In this document: one piece after another, positions 11,603 through 22,244 of the stretch
How positions within the stretch are numbered: position 1 is the stretch's first letter
Layout: every line of letters starts with the position of its first letter
Assembly (NCBI GenBank): GCA_028455995.1
Contig: JABELC010000001.1
Coordinates: 3,026,501 to 3,090,500 of the forward strand
DNA: 64,000 bases
Direction: 5' to 3'
From: Scleromitrula shiraiana
Lineage: Eukaryota; Ascomycota; Leotiomycetes; Helotiales; Sclerotiniaceae
Notes under the pieces: model-generated
What the model was told of the DNA's origin: nothing
The model's database searches: none
Seen by the model: only the letters and a program-made list of their open reading frames with translations
Position numbers and translations under genes: made by a program

Positions 11603-12915
11603 GGTTCTCGATTTTTGAATTAAGTAGATTATTATAAAGATTATTATTGAGAATAAATTGAGGTTATTGATAAATTACATGTTAACTTTTGTGGTGTGAT
11701 GAATTTTTATGAAGATGGTTTATGAATATTTCGAATTTGTGGGTGGGAGGTATCTATATACCCCAATGATACACTAAGTAGCTATCTGCTAACATCTTCA
11801 TACAATTCCGACAATTTTGGCGCCGATGTCGCGCTAAATCATACCTTTACACGTTAAACGTCATAGTCTGATAACAATTTCTCTGGTACGAGACCATATT
11901 TCAATCTTATCTTTGGAAACTATATAAGTCGACTAGATTAGGTTAGTTATTGAGATCTCACCGTCATCGAAGTAAGTCAATCGGTCATATATCTAGGTTC
12001 CATTGGCATTCTTAATTAAAGATCAGGACACAGGTTCCTTACCTATCATTATTGGAATCAATTGAGAGTTGGACTAAAAGCCAGAGCCCAAAATCTGAGT
12101 CCAAAATGGAAAGCTGGAGGATATGATCCTCGAATTGCTCTATCATGATCAGACACTACCAAAATAAAATACAATTCATTATTGTGCGACAGTATGTTGC
12201 GAAACATCAGATGGAAACGGAACATACTAACCGCACGCTTGAAATCTACCATATGCCGGCGCTAGTAGATTCTTCGAACATGGATGGACTCAAGTAGCCC
12301 CAGCACTAGTGTTCCTTGGCGTATGTCAGAAATAACTATCCATATAGGATCACCAGATCAAGAATATCTCGGCTGTATGTGCACCAAGCCGCTAAACCGC
12401 GGGTACCGGCGAATTGGAGCCAAAAGAAAAAAAATCATCTCTGAGGCGGATTTCCCTGAGCTGGGTGGGGGGTGTTTTTAGTACACTAGTTTTATTGCAA
12501 CGCACAAAGAACAGCGAACCAGAGAAACAATTTCTCACTTATTCACAAGGTTCTCTATGCTTAAAGCATTTTCTCAACTTGTTTACAGCTACCAAATCAT
12601 TTTCCTCCATCCATCCTGATAGGCTGCCTTGGTTCCGTTGCTTTCTTTTGTGATTGAAGAAAGTTTCTCTAAGCATACCATGACTCAAAACAAATAGGAT
12701 AAGCAAGACGGTAATGATAATAATACAGTTACCACCTACTTCCTTCACTCTCATTACATTCATCTCCGATGTTAATCATATCTCTTAACTGAATTCAAAC
12801 TCCAGCGCTCCTTCTTCTTCTTCTTCTTCTTCCTCCTCCTCCTGCGTAAAAAGATCACTGGGCAAGACCCTGAGGTAAAAACTCCACTCTTGTGTCAGGC
12901 TCGGCGACATCCCAA
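11603..12915. other. Intergenic with TTC/TCC microsatellite
   Basis: No supported gene in about 1.3 kb. A (CTT)n(CCT)n pyrimidine tract runs about 12810-12843, just downstream of the F-box-like gene. Short open frames at 12058-12763 lack any recognisable feature. Confidence 0.45.
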
Positions 12916-14452
12916 TCAATCAATGGCTTCAAACATTCCGGATTCAACTTGAATGCTCACACTAGGATCGAAATTTTGTATACCCCACTTGAAAAGTTCC
13001 TTTCTGGCGTTGAAAATCTCGGAAAATTGTCCATCCATATCATTCACTGCCACCTTGAACCATTCAAGAAACTGACGAATATCAAACATGCCATGAGCTT
13101 TTCGAATTTGCCACATTGCCTTCTCTCTGCTAAGAGAATTGTATCGTTTAGTGAATAGGTGTCTCAGTTGGCGGACTTGAAATAGCACTTCTTCAGGTAG
13201 CTCTCTGGTGAAAGACTGTTCGTACTGCTCCAAAAGAATGAGACCTTCTGTAAGCTGAGCCCAGAGCGTCCTTGCCTGATCGCGGTTGTCAATGCGAATG
13301 TTCACACCTGGATCAAATGGCCATGATTTTATCTTCATGCTCCTTAAATTTTGATTGAGATTGATAGAGCAACTCTTAATACGTTGATACCAGGGCTCCA
13401 GGTACTCCAAGAGTTGCTTTCGATTTTCTTTGAATGCCTTCACGTCGTCTCCATGAACACTTGATTGCGAAAGCTCGAGATTGCGTTCAATGAGGTGAGG
13501 GATTGGGTTTCTTAAATGGATTCGCATCAAATATAAGGTCGCTAAAAACCTCATAACCCGTATATGATATCCCATCCGGTAGTGCCATGTCAAGCCTGAG
13601 CTCCGAGATGTGCTCGAAAGATTGGGCATAATCCAGCAGGCTGTGATACATAAGATGTATGTGTTCCACTGGTAAGTTTCCGCCCATAATGGTGATCAGA
13701 TGTTCTCTGAATTCGACTGATGGAAGGGGAAAATTGAAGTCAGTGCCTCGCTCGTCCATGAAATGGTGATCTGGAAGCTCATCAACTTCAGCGTTCCTAA
13801 ATTCAACTTTCTCGGTGTCAACATTTCGAAGCATGGTTAGTGGCTCAAGAATTGCTTCCAATGACTCATGCCACAAATCTTCAGTCGCAATCGGAATAAT
13901 CAAACATGTCAGCTGTAGATTGGGAACAGCGCAAGCAGCACGACAAAACCTGCGGAGGTTATGATTAGGGCGTGTAAAAGAAAAATCTGAACTGATCAAG
14001 AGTTTCCAACGCTTTATATGTTGAGTTGCAGCTGTATATTGATTGAACATCTGTTGTGTCGAGCACTCGCAACCATCTAGCCTACGAGTTAATGGGCAGA
14101 TATTAAGAAGAGGAAAGTAATCGTGCCCATCTTCGCTGCTGTTCTCTTCAAACCTAGAAGTATCGTGGTCGTTGCAGTCGACAACAAACTCTTGGCCGTA
14201 CAGGATATTGAGGCATTCGTGATAAATCTGCCTGCAAACACGGAGAATACTTGGTTCCAAATCATATCGAACCAAGGATTCATAACTACCCTCCAATTTG
14301 CCCTCCAAGTTGGATGATATTGAAGTCCATTCAGCTAACTCAGGGTTGACGAGGAGGTATTTGTAGATCTCCCTTCGAATTTCGAGGGGGACTCTGAAGA
14401 TACAAGCTTTGGTCTCCGTTTGAGGGGAAGACTCATCAAGCATTGATTGCAC
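12916..14452 (-). pseudogene. F-box-like domain protein, frameshifted
   Basis: Begins at 14452. Residues of about 17-40 (IFRVPLEIRREIYKYLLVNP) match the short F-box-like / 2EXR-like N terminus common in expanded ascomycete families (PLEIRxxIYxYLL pattern). They are followed by a long alpha-helical body typical of those proteins (LRVCRQIYHECLNILYG, HIKRWKLLISSDF). The frame stays open to 13487. However, the sensible continuation (NPIPHLIERNLELSQSSVHG onward, to TGA at 12916) is in the frame one base over. The switch falls near 13500-13515, in AAGAAACCC. With one base fewer there, about 511 residues read through. No intron can explain the shift. The gene lies between two inverted TIR elements, consistent with decay, but a homopolymer assembly error is equally possible. 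Confidence 0.65.
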
Positions 14453-14673
14453 CTCTTAATTGCGGGCCAAATTTTTTGGATTTACCATATCTGTGATTGG
14501 AAAATTGCAATACGGCGAAAGTGTGTAAACTGGTTTCTATCTACCCGAAATGGGATGAAAATGTACTGTGCAAGAACAGAAAGTAAGATTCGGAGCACAG
14601 AAAGTGTCTGGCGTGGAGCTCAATTGGGGAGAGTAACTTTCGAATGCGGTAAAAGAAGATGAATAGTCAACAT

Positions 14674-15560
14674 CCCTACGGTATCACGTATTCAGGGAGC
14701 GAACCTGAATAGAATTCAATGACTTCCCTGAATGAACTTTAGAAAATTGGTTATTTTAATGTTTGAATATATTAAAACTTTAAATATTGATATATTAAAT
14801 TTGTAATTAATTAAAAATTGAATTTTATATAATATAAAATAATTAAATTTAAATTTAAAGATTAACTTTAAATAAATTCTAAATAAATTTTGATTAAAAT
14901 TCATTAATAAATTTAAAACTATATTTAAAATGATCTTGTTATCGATTTCAAATTATAAGATTATTATTTAATTTTAGATTTTTATTAGTTAAAGATTTAT
15001 TTAACTCTTTATCAATTTGATCTAATTTATATAAATAATATAGTTTTAAACTATAAAGCCATAATTATTTTTATATAATCGTTTTTTTTAATTGATTTAG
15101 AAAATCAATAATTTTATCATTTTAAATAAAAATGATTTTTTATAAAATTTAAAGATATATTTATATTATTTTTTAATATATATTAATATTAACTTGAATA
15201 TATTAATAATAATAAAAATATAGAATTAATTTTAATATATTAGCTAAATTAGAAAATAATGAAATATATTAATTATTATTAATAATATATAATAAATTTA
15301 AAAATAAAAATATATTAATTTTATATATAAATACAAATAAAAATGCATTAATTTTATATATAAACTCTATATTAATTTAATTTTATATAATTATTTAAAA
15401 TAAATTTAAAAGTTAATGAAAAATCTAGATTGAATTTATATTAATAAAAGATTATTCCCTAAAAATCAACTTATAATACAATTGAAATTTCAATTATAAT
15501 ATGAAAATTTCCTTTTTTGAATGGTATTTAAGAAATCCCTGAATACGTGATACCGTAGGG
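14674..15560 (+). mobile_element. Non-autonomous TIR DNA element, right copy, RIP-like
   Basis: An 887-bp element with perfect 15-bp ends, CCCTACGGTATCACG and its complement CGTGATACCGTAGGG. It is flanked by CAT on both sides (3-bp target duplication). The sub-terminal sequence TTCAGGGAGCGAACCTGAAT also occurs, inverted, at the right end of the left copy. The interior is extremely AT-rich and non-coding. Same family as 8172-9095 in opposite orientation, with an intervening segment of about 5.6 kb. Confidence 0.87.
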
Positions 15561-16047
15561 CATGGCATAAGCCCGTTAGTTTGAATTTCTGATGCGAACG
15601 GAAAGTTCTTGAAAGGGAGAAGATTAATTTTAAATACTTAAAAGAATGCGGAGCTTTTCAATTTCTTGATATATTTTTTGAGCTGGTGAGCTAGTGAGCC
15701 TAGAGTGTATCCAGCAAAAGACGGAGGACTTCCCCATGCTTGATTGTTTCGCAATCAAATACTTACTACTCACCAAACTTGCGTTCCCTCATTGAAAGGG
15801 GTTCCGATATCAGTGACCCCAAAATAGTCATTGCGATTATCACATATTGGTGTCACATACCCACCCATGTTGGATGCAGATATTGCTTACTACAAGCGGT
15901 TGATTGTCAGATTGTTGGCTGGAATTTATGCTGTATGCGGGTAACGCCGGACGGATATGCCCAACATTTGGACAAAGTACGGCAGACAGGCCTGTTCTAC
16001 ATTAGCTTCAATCCGGTTGAAACAAAATTGTTTTCAATATAGCGGGT
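15561..16047. other. Short spacer between two TIR elements
   Basis: Higher GC than its neighbours. A 100-residue open frame at 15740-16042 has no motif I recognise. Possibly part of an older insertion. Confidence 0.35.
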
Positions 16048-17594
16048 TACGCATTACATAATAATCGCTTAGCATCGGAACGTACAGCCGCCTACTCTTT
16101 GATTATATTGTAATTTATTTTTTTAAGGCATCAATTTTTAGTTATCAAGCTTTAGTTATTAAATTTTAGTTATCAATTTTTAATTATTAATATAAAGTTA
16201 ATATATATTATAAATAATTAAATTTAATTTTGTTTTATATAATATAAAATAAAATAAAAATATAATTTTAATATTAAAAATATATTTTATTATTATTTTA
16301 TTATTAATATTTAATTAAATTTAAATTAAAATATATTAATATATTAATTATTAAAAAATCTTGAAAATTAATAATTTTATATAAATAATTTTTTATATTA
16401 ATATAAATTAATTAATTAATTATTTATAAAATTATTAAAAATATTAAATAAATATTATTTTTTTAATAAATTATTTATTATTAGAATTTAAAGATTAAAT
16501 ATTAATAATTTAAAAATTAATAAATATAAAATAAAATTATTTAAATTATAAAAATATTATAATTTTAATTTATTAAATTTAAATAAAATAAATTATTATA
16601 TTACAAAATAATAAAATATATATAAATATATAAATAAAAAGTTTTTATTTAAATTAAAATTATATTAAATAATATTTTGATATAATAAATATAAAGATTT
16701 AAATTATTATATAATAATTTAAAATTTAAAGTAAATTTAAAAATTTTTAAAAATTAAAATTATAATAATATTTAATATTTATATTAAATAAAATCTTTTT
16801 TATATATTGAAATATATTTTGATTATTTTTTATTATATAAAATATTTTCAAAAGAATTAAAATTAAATTCAAATTAAAATATTGAATATTAAATTAAATA
16901 ATATTTTAATATAATATTTTAAATTTTAAAAAATTATTTTAATTATAAAGAATATATATAATTAAATAAAATAATAAAAATAATGTTAATTAATTTATTT
17001 ATATTAATATAAAAAATAATTTATATAAAATTATTAATTTTAAAAATTTTTAATAATTAATATATATTTTAATTTTAATTTAATTAAATAATATAATTAT
17101 AATATAATTAAATAATATAATTATGATATAATTATAATAATATATTTATAATATACTTATAATATACTTATAATATACTTATAATATATTTATAATATAT
17201 TTATAATATATTTATAATATATTTATAATATACTTATAATATACTTATAATATACTCATAATATACTTATAATATACTTATAATATATTCATAATATATT
17301 TATAATATATTTATAAAATCATTAACTTTAACTTTTTTTAATAATTATTATATATTTTATATATTTTAAAATTAAATCAAAATTAAATTTAATAATAATA
17401 AAAAAATAAAAATATAAAAAATTATAATATAAAAAAAATTTAATTATTAATAATCTAAATTTATATTAAATATAATACAATTCTATAATTTTAATTTTAA
17501 ATTCAAATTTAATCATGTAATTTCTGCCTTAATCATGTGATTGATGCCTAGCGCCATTACGTTCCTATACTTAGCGATTACCATGTAATGTGTA
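16048..17594. mobile_element. RIP-destroyed TIR element with TA ends (Tc1/mariner-like relic)
   Basis: Imperfect 37-bp inverted ends at 16048-16084 and 17558-17594. The left reads TACGCATTACAT then TAATCGCTTAGCAT and GGAACGTA. The right, inverted, reads TACACATTACATGGTAATCG and so on. The boundary TA on each side fits the TA duplication of the Tc1/mariner superfamily (inference). The roughly 1.47-kb interior is almost purely A/T with no open frame, the expected end state of RIP on a transposase gene. 1.55 kb is a plausible size for such an element. Confidence 0.72.
17137..17314. repeat. 12-bp AT minisatellite
   Basis: About 15 units of TATAATATACTT/TATAATATATTT inside the AT-rich relic. The units differ mainly by C/T at one position. 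Confidence 0.85.
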
Positions 17595-17626
17595 GATTCT
17601 CAATATAGAATTTGTAAGTGATGGTG

Positions 17627-17694
17627 CACGTGATTAGCACGTGTCTCAGGCACGTGCGTATTTTATCATAGTACGCGTGACGTGGCCACGTCAC
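17627..17694. promoter_or_regulatory. E-box cluster plus 18-bp CRE-like palindrome
   Basis: Three CACGTG boxes at 17627-17632, 17638-17643 and 17651-17656 are followed by a perfect palindrome GTGACGTGGCCACGTCAC at 17677-17694. The palindrome holds TGACG and CGTCA half sites. It lies about 205-270 bp before the ATG at 17900 and just outside the TIR relic. Such motifs are bound by bHLH and bZIP factors in fungi; that this cluster is functional is inference. Confidence 0.6.
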
Positions 17695-17899
17695 ACTCTT
17701 TTACTTAGAATATATGATCCTTTTTCTTCGTACGCCTTTTTCTTAGGATCAAAGAGAAATATATGTTTTAAAAATAAATTACTACCTAAGTGACCCCAAC
17801 AGTAAGCTACGATTCTGGTCGATGTTCTTTCTCATTCGTTTGCTTGCTAAATGATAACATCATTGAACCAAGCTGAGAAGAACTCGCAAGCAATCAACT

Positions 17900-18586
17900 A
17901 TGTTTTATTATGAAGAGTATGATTATGAACTTGACGATGAATTTATTGATGAGTTTATCGAGGCCGATGAAGAGCGGCAATTTCTGGAAGAGCGCGGTTT
18001 TAGCCGGGCGGCATTTGAAGAACGCGGATTTAGCGCTAAAGAAATCGAAGCGCTCGAAGCGGATGGATTGTTAGGCAATGATACTGAGTATGAGGACGAC
18101 GAGAATACTGAGGACGACGGGAATGCTGAGGATGAGCCTGAAAACGATAAGCCACATTCTAACGTATCAGATACGTCTTCTGGATCATCGCCAACAACTC
18201 AGAAGTCAACTTCTCAAGCTTCCACGGCCCAAGATAATTCGGAAGGAGATTCGGATCCAGGTACGATGACCGAAGAAATAATTGGTGACGAGGAAGGCGA
18301 AGATGAAGAGAGCGATGTGGTTGTGGAAGATAAAGATGCAAGTAAACCGCCAAGGAGCAGCGACTCTGATGCCCCATCTCAGATGTCTTTCAGCAATCAA
18401 GAGTCAAGTTCAACTCAGAACTCGAACTCCCTGGTTTCCACAACCCAGCCTCTCGCAGAAATTTTTACTCTACCTTCAACATCAACGAAGTCGCAACAGA
18501 GTCAACCATTGAAGATGAAGAGGAAGGCCAAGGCTGAAGATGACCAAGAACAGCCCGTTTCGTTACCTCGAAAGATGAGGAAATAA
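17900..18586 (+). CDS. Acidic, low-complexity hypothetical protein, 228 residues
   Basis: Single uninterrupted frame from the ATG at 17900 (MFYYEEYDYELDDEFIDEFI) to TAA. The N terminus is Glu/Asp/Tyr rich, with an internal duplication, QFLEERGFSRAAFEERGFSA. The middle is disordered and Ser/Thr/Gln/Glu rich (repeats of YEDDENTEDDGNAEDE type). The C terminus is basic (LKMKRKAKAEDD, PRKMRK), resembling a nuclear localisation signal. Acidic region plus basic tail suggests a nuclear or chromatin-associated protein (inference). No family recognised. The gene follows an AT-rich transposon relic and may be lineage-specific. Confidence 0.6.
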   Translation: MFYYEEYDYELDDEFIDEFIEADEERQFLEERGFSRAAFEERGFSAKEIEALEADGLLGNDTEYEDDENTEDDGNAEDEPENDKPHSNVSDTSSGSSPTTQKSTSQASTAQDNSEGDSDPGTMTEEIIGDEEGEDEESDVVVEDKDASKPPRSSDSDAPSQMSFSNQESSSTQNSNSLVSTTQPLAEIFTLPSTSTKSQQSQPLKMKRKAKAEDDQEQPVSLPRKMRK

Positions 18587-19327
18587 TCTCGTCTTTCAGA
18601 TGCTTAATATTCTATTTGAAGGACAAGCACGTGGTCTTGATGGAGCATGTTGAGAAATTACAACAGAATAAGGAAGTATGGATATTAGATTTAGTGCGGA
18701 ACAATCATCTTTCATGAAGGTTATGATATGCAATACCGTGTTGATACCAGTGTTGGTATTTTCTTGGAGAGTCAGCTAGGCCATAAGCTTCATCTTATTG
18801 TAACATATATGTGAGATGCAGATGTGGACAGTCAATCTCGAAGGTTGCACCCAATTTCAGAATATTAGCAATTTACCCAACTCAAACATACCTCTGAGTA
18901 TCCGGCATCAAAGCATCATGCCACTCAACATCCTTGCTCGCCAACTCCAATTCGCTCTGAATCCAAGCAGAATACTCCCTTTCTCCCAAAACCTCCTTTC
19001 TGTTTCCCCATCTCTCCTACTCAGCCATCAATCTTCCTCGTTCATTCCCTAGTCAGATTTAATAATCATTCGTAGTGAACCATTGAAGATTCTCGGAGCT
19101 TCTTTCCAGTTCCATTCCCGCATTCTTACAATCGTTCTGGCGGATATGATGCGCATAATTTAACCATATCAACCGCTCGTCGAACCCCCTTGGGTTACAT
19201 CCAAATATGAGTTTTCCCAAAGTCACATTCACAGATTCTTCAAGATATTAAAGCATCACTCTCAGTCTTGTTGTAAGATAGTATGAAGGTAGATGGGTAG
19301 CATTCCAGAATGTTGCCTCAAGTTTCC
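18587..19327. other. Intergenic, convergent flanks
   Basis: Between the ends of the acidic-protein gene (plus) and the 97-residue gene (minus). The 78-residue open frame at 18816-19052 has no supporting feature. Confidence 0.4.
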
Positions 19328-19621
19328 TCACGTTTCCTCCATAGTGTTACTCAAATCGATATCCCTCAAATAAATATCCTCCCTCACTCTTTCAATTTCT
19401 TTGCCCACCCAAATCAAGTACTCCGGCCATGATCCCACCCCGGTCCATTTTTGAAATTCTGCTTCCAACCACTCGAGATATCCCTCACGCACTTTCCAAC
19501 GCAACTTTACCCGCTCATTCTCATAAGCAATCCTCCTACTCCTATACTCCCTCTGAGAAATGAGTTCACACTCCAGCTTACTCAATTTATTCTGTAACTG
19601 TAGATCTCCAAAATCTCCCAT
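19328..19621 (-). CDS. Small helical hypothetical protein, 97 residues
   Basis: ATG at 19621 (MGDFGDLQLQNKLSKLECEL). The sequence is strongly charged and helical, with heptad-like Leu spacing (LSKLECELISQREY, RVKLRWKVREGYLEWLEAEF). No signal or membrane segment. Its ATG overlaps the stop of the upstream gene (TGATG). It could be a separate downstream reading frame on the same transcript, or a remnant exon of a longer gene. It shows general similarity in style to the coiled-coil gene at 20566-21853. Confidence 0.4.
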   Translation of the reverse strand: MGDFGDLQLQNKLSKLECELISQREYRSRRIAYENERVKLRWKVREGYLEWLEAEFQKWTGVGSWPEYLIWVGKEIERVREDIYLRDIDLSNTMEET

Positions 19622-20197
19622 CAATTTTCCAGATTGATGTTTTCATCGTTGAAGGCTTCTACTCTGGTATCGCGAAAAATGACATTCTTGTGTACATCGT
19701 ACACGACTCGTGTCTTTAACTCTCTGATGGTAAAATGCTCTTTCTCCGGCGCGGGCATCCAAAACCAACGGCCTGGTCTTGTGAAGCGCCAACGCCAAGG
19801 ACTGTTCGATGAACCATACGTTTGTGTACGATCAGAATTGACGTAATAGTAGTGAAGACCAACTGTATCAAGATTTGATTAGGTTCTCGGAACCGGTGGA
19901 CATACGGGGGAACAGACATATATCGCCAGGAATACCACCATATTTTCTGTTTCCCTGTGGGGGATGTTAGCTTTGATGATTTGGTGGGAAATGGAACGTC
20001 ACTACCTGCTTATTGATCTCGCATCTTTTATCTGGGAAGCCGATGAAATATCTAAGGGACGTAATTCTGCTATTGAAAGATAACACCAATATGAAGGAAT
20101 ATTTTAACACTGTGGTTGCTGATATTGTAGACTGAGGATTACGCTTCAAGGATTCAGTTTGAGAGATTTCTAGTTCAGGCCTAGTAGATCTTATCAT
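19621..20197 (-). CDS. Hypothetical protein, about 160 residues
   Basis: Proposed exons are 20197-20006, 19954-19906 and 19862-19621. Intron 1 is GTAGTG...CACAG (51 bp). Intron 2 is GTATGT...ACAG (43 bp) with a CCTAATC branch. Joins stay in frame. The downstream half reads well (GLHYYYVNSDRTQTYGSS, WRWRFTRPGRWFWMPAPEKE, TRVVYDVHKNVIFRDTRVEA), Trp/Arg/Tyr rich, with the look of a small beta domain. The exact start is uncertain: 20197 is the first ATG, but the frame is open further upstream. Family unknown. Confidence 0.5.
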
Positions 20198-20565
20198 ATG
20201 GTAATATTCGTCTGAATTACTTCGGATAATCACAAAGAACCCAGCCAAATGAGATGATCTACTTCTCAAGAAGCTGAGGGGGGAATACTAGGTGATTCCA
20301 AACAAAGGCTCTCTTGTGATAACGAGTTCGAGTCATATGCGTAATGAATTTACATAGGCTGTATTCATATGGCAATAATCTAAACTATGTATTAATCTAG
20401 AATGATAAATTCTATAGACGAAGCTGAGAGTAGTCTGAATATCTTAGATAATACATAGGTAGATTCCAAACTAACGTTAAGTAATCGACCCATGGACTTT
20501 TATATTTAGCATGAAACTCTACAAGATCTCATGGCTCATGACTTGTACGTACAAGCTGGATTGTG
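20198..20565. other. Intergenic, nothing supported
   Basis: About 370 bp between two minus-strand genes. Probable promoter of the 160-residue gene. No motif stands out. Confidence 0.35.
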
Positions 20566-21853
20566 TCAGATATTCCGAGTTTTGATAGCCTCCTCGACGG
20601 TCTTTGGTTCACCATTCAAGTTCACCAATCTTTTCGTCAGTATTTTCAACTTTTGTTCTTGCTCCTGAATTTCCTTGTCTTCTTCATGTTGGGCGTCATC
20701 TTCTTTCATAGATTCGAGTTCCCTCTGCTCTTGATGAACAACATCCTTGAGATGATTCTTCCATGCCTTCATAATTTCCTTCTCCTCTGACTCCCACCCT
20801 CCAAGTTCGGCCTTCATGTTTTCGAGAATCTTGTTGATGTTATCGGCGCATTTCTTTCTATATCGCAACTCATGATTCAGCTTCCTCCTCTCCAAAGAAG
20901 TCTTGTAGGAGTCTCTACCCCAGACACCGTCATTAAAACCTCGGGCAAGCTTATCGAGAAATTCATCCGAATTTCTTTTCATCTTCATTGCCTCCAAAAC
21001 CCGATGGGAATTTGAAGTAGCTCTGCGACGAATCTCCTCAAAATCTTCCAACCGCTGATACGCCTCATCGAACCCCTGCTCATCAAATATGTTAGGCCAG
21101 CCATAAGTACGAAAGAGTAATCGTAAATTATCATACTGGTGTGATAATTAGTATAAAGGATAACGTGGATGAATCATGGCTGTGAAAGGTGAGGACCATA
21201 GCTCTTCATCTCGCTTAGTCAATATAGTGCTCTTCTGATGGGATCCATTCCAGTTTTATTAAACAACTTATGAAATCATCAAAAAGATCTCTTGCATGCC
21301 GACTGAATAGATGTTCGTGCAGGTTTTTGCTAATACTTCTTCGCTGGTTGTTAAAATCGAACTCAGAATTATAGGCAGGATCAGTGGATTCTCCGGTGTC
21401 TTGGCCTTCCATTGTAATATGACCTGAACCATATCATCAGAATAATTAAATCACAGATGCCTACAAAAATCAAGTGTCTTACTCACCATTCCTCGTATTG
21501 AGATACATTATCGATCCATGGTTTCCACAATCTTTGAGTACTAATTCCCACGGCCTCACATACTCCCCATTCTCAACATCAAATCCCGAGTCTGGACTTG
21601 CAAACCCTGGATCTCGACTTTGTCTCAATGCTTCAGGATCTCTCATATAAGCAAAACTACCCCCAAGTATAAATTCATCTTTGCTATGGCGACCTTCGAC
21701 ATATGGAAGTGCCTGAAGAAGTTCAATAACTTGTGGTTCGAGATGAAGCTCATTTGCAACATCTAAATCGATGGGAGGATTGTGCGGAGGATATTTGATG
21801 TCGGATTTTGGGAAATAACGCATTTTGGCAAGAAGCTCATAATATTCGGTCAT
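20566..21853 (-). pseudogene. Coiled-coil hypothetical gene, interrupted
   Basis: Exon 1 (21853-21487, from ATG, MTEYYELLAKMRYFPKSDIK) joins exon 2 at 21423 through a clean GTGAGT...TTCAG intron. Exon 2 reads to a TAA near 21215 (KLEWIPSEEHYID). One base over, the frame continues (RDEELWSSPFTAMIHPRYP), meets TAA at 21148-21150, then runs open to 20566 with YDNLRLLFRTYGWPNIFDEQ and a charged coiled coil (RRKLNHELRYRKKC, QEQEQKLKILTKRLVNL). So one apparent frameshift and one stop separate otherwise coherent coding segments. A spliced solution is possible: a TACTAAT branch and CACCAG acceptor lie right after the second stop, but I found no donor in the right phase. Family unknown. Confidence 0.45.
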
Positions 21854-22244
21854 CAATGATACGATCTCTTGTTAGTCATATATACCAACGACACTTCGGT
21901 CTGGTTGACCATGTAAGATGATTACGGGAAGAGTTGTTGGGTAGGTAATACCTACCTGCTATATCATGACTATAAAAGTGGGCTTTAGAATATTTTATTC
22001 TAAAATTGTCCAATCATAGATCAAGGATCGAGTTGATGACTATTAATCTGTATTCTCTCACCGCTCACGTGCCAATATACTACCGGCTTTCGGTCTCGTA
22101 TTATGTAATCAATAATAAATCTCTCGCAGCATCTCAAACAAAATAATGTTCATTGAATCACCAAGAAGTCAGAACATCTTCCAACTCTATAGCGTTTCCT
22201 AGATGATCAAGTTCTTCAACTTCCTTTTCTTTTAGTTGTTATCA
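21854..22244. other. Divergent promoter region
   Basis: 391 bp between the divergent starts at 21853 (minus) and 22245 (plus). Contains a CACGTG box near 22069. No gene. Confidence 0.4.

Noticed and set aside
15740..16042. 100-residue plus-strand frame between two TIR elements
   Set aside because: No motif, no conserved-looking composition, and the surrounding DNA is transposon debris.
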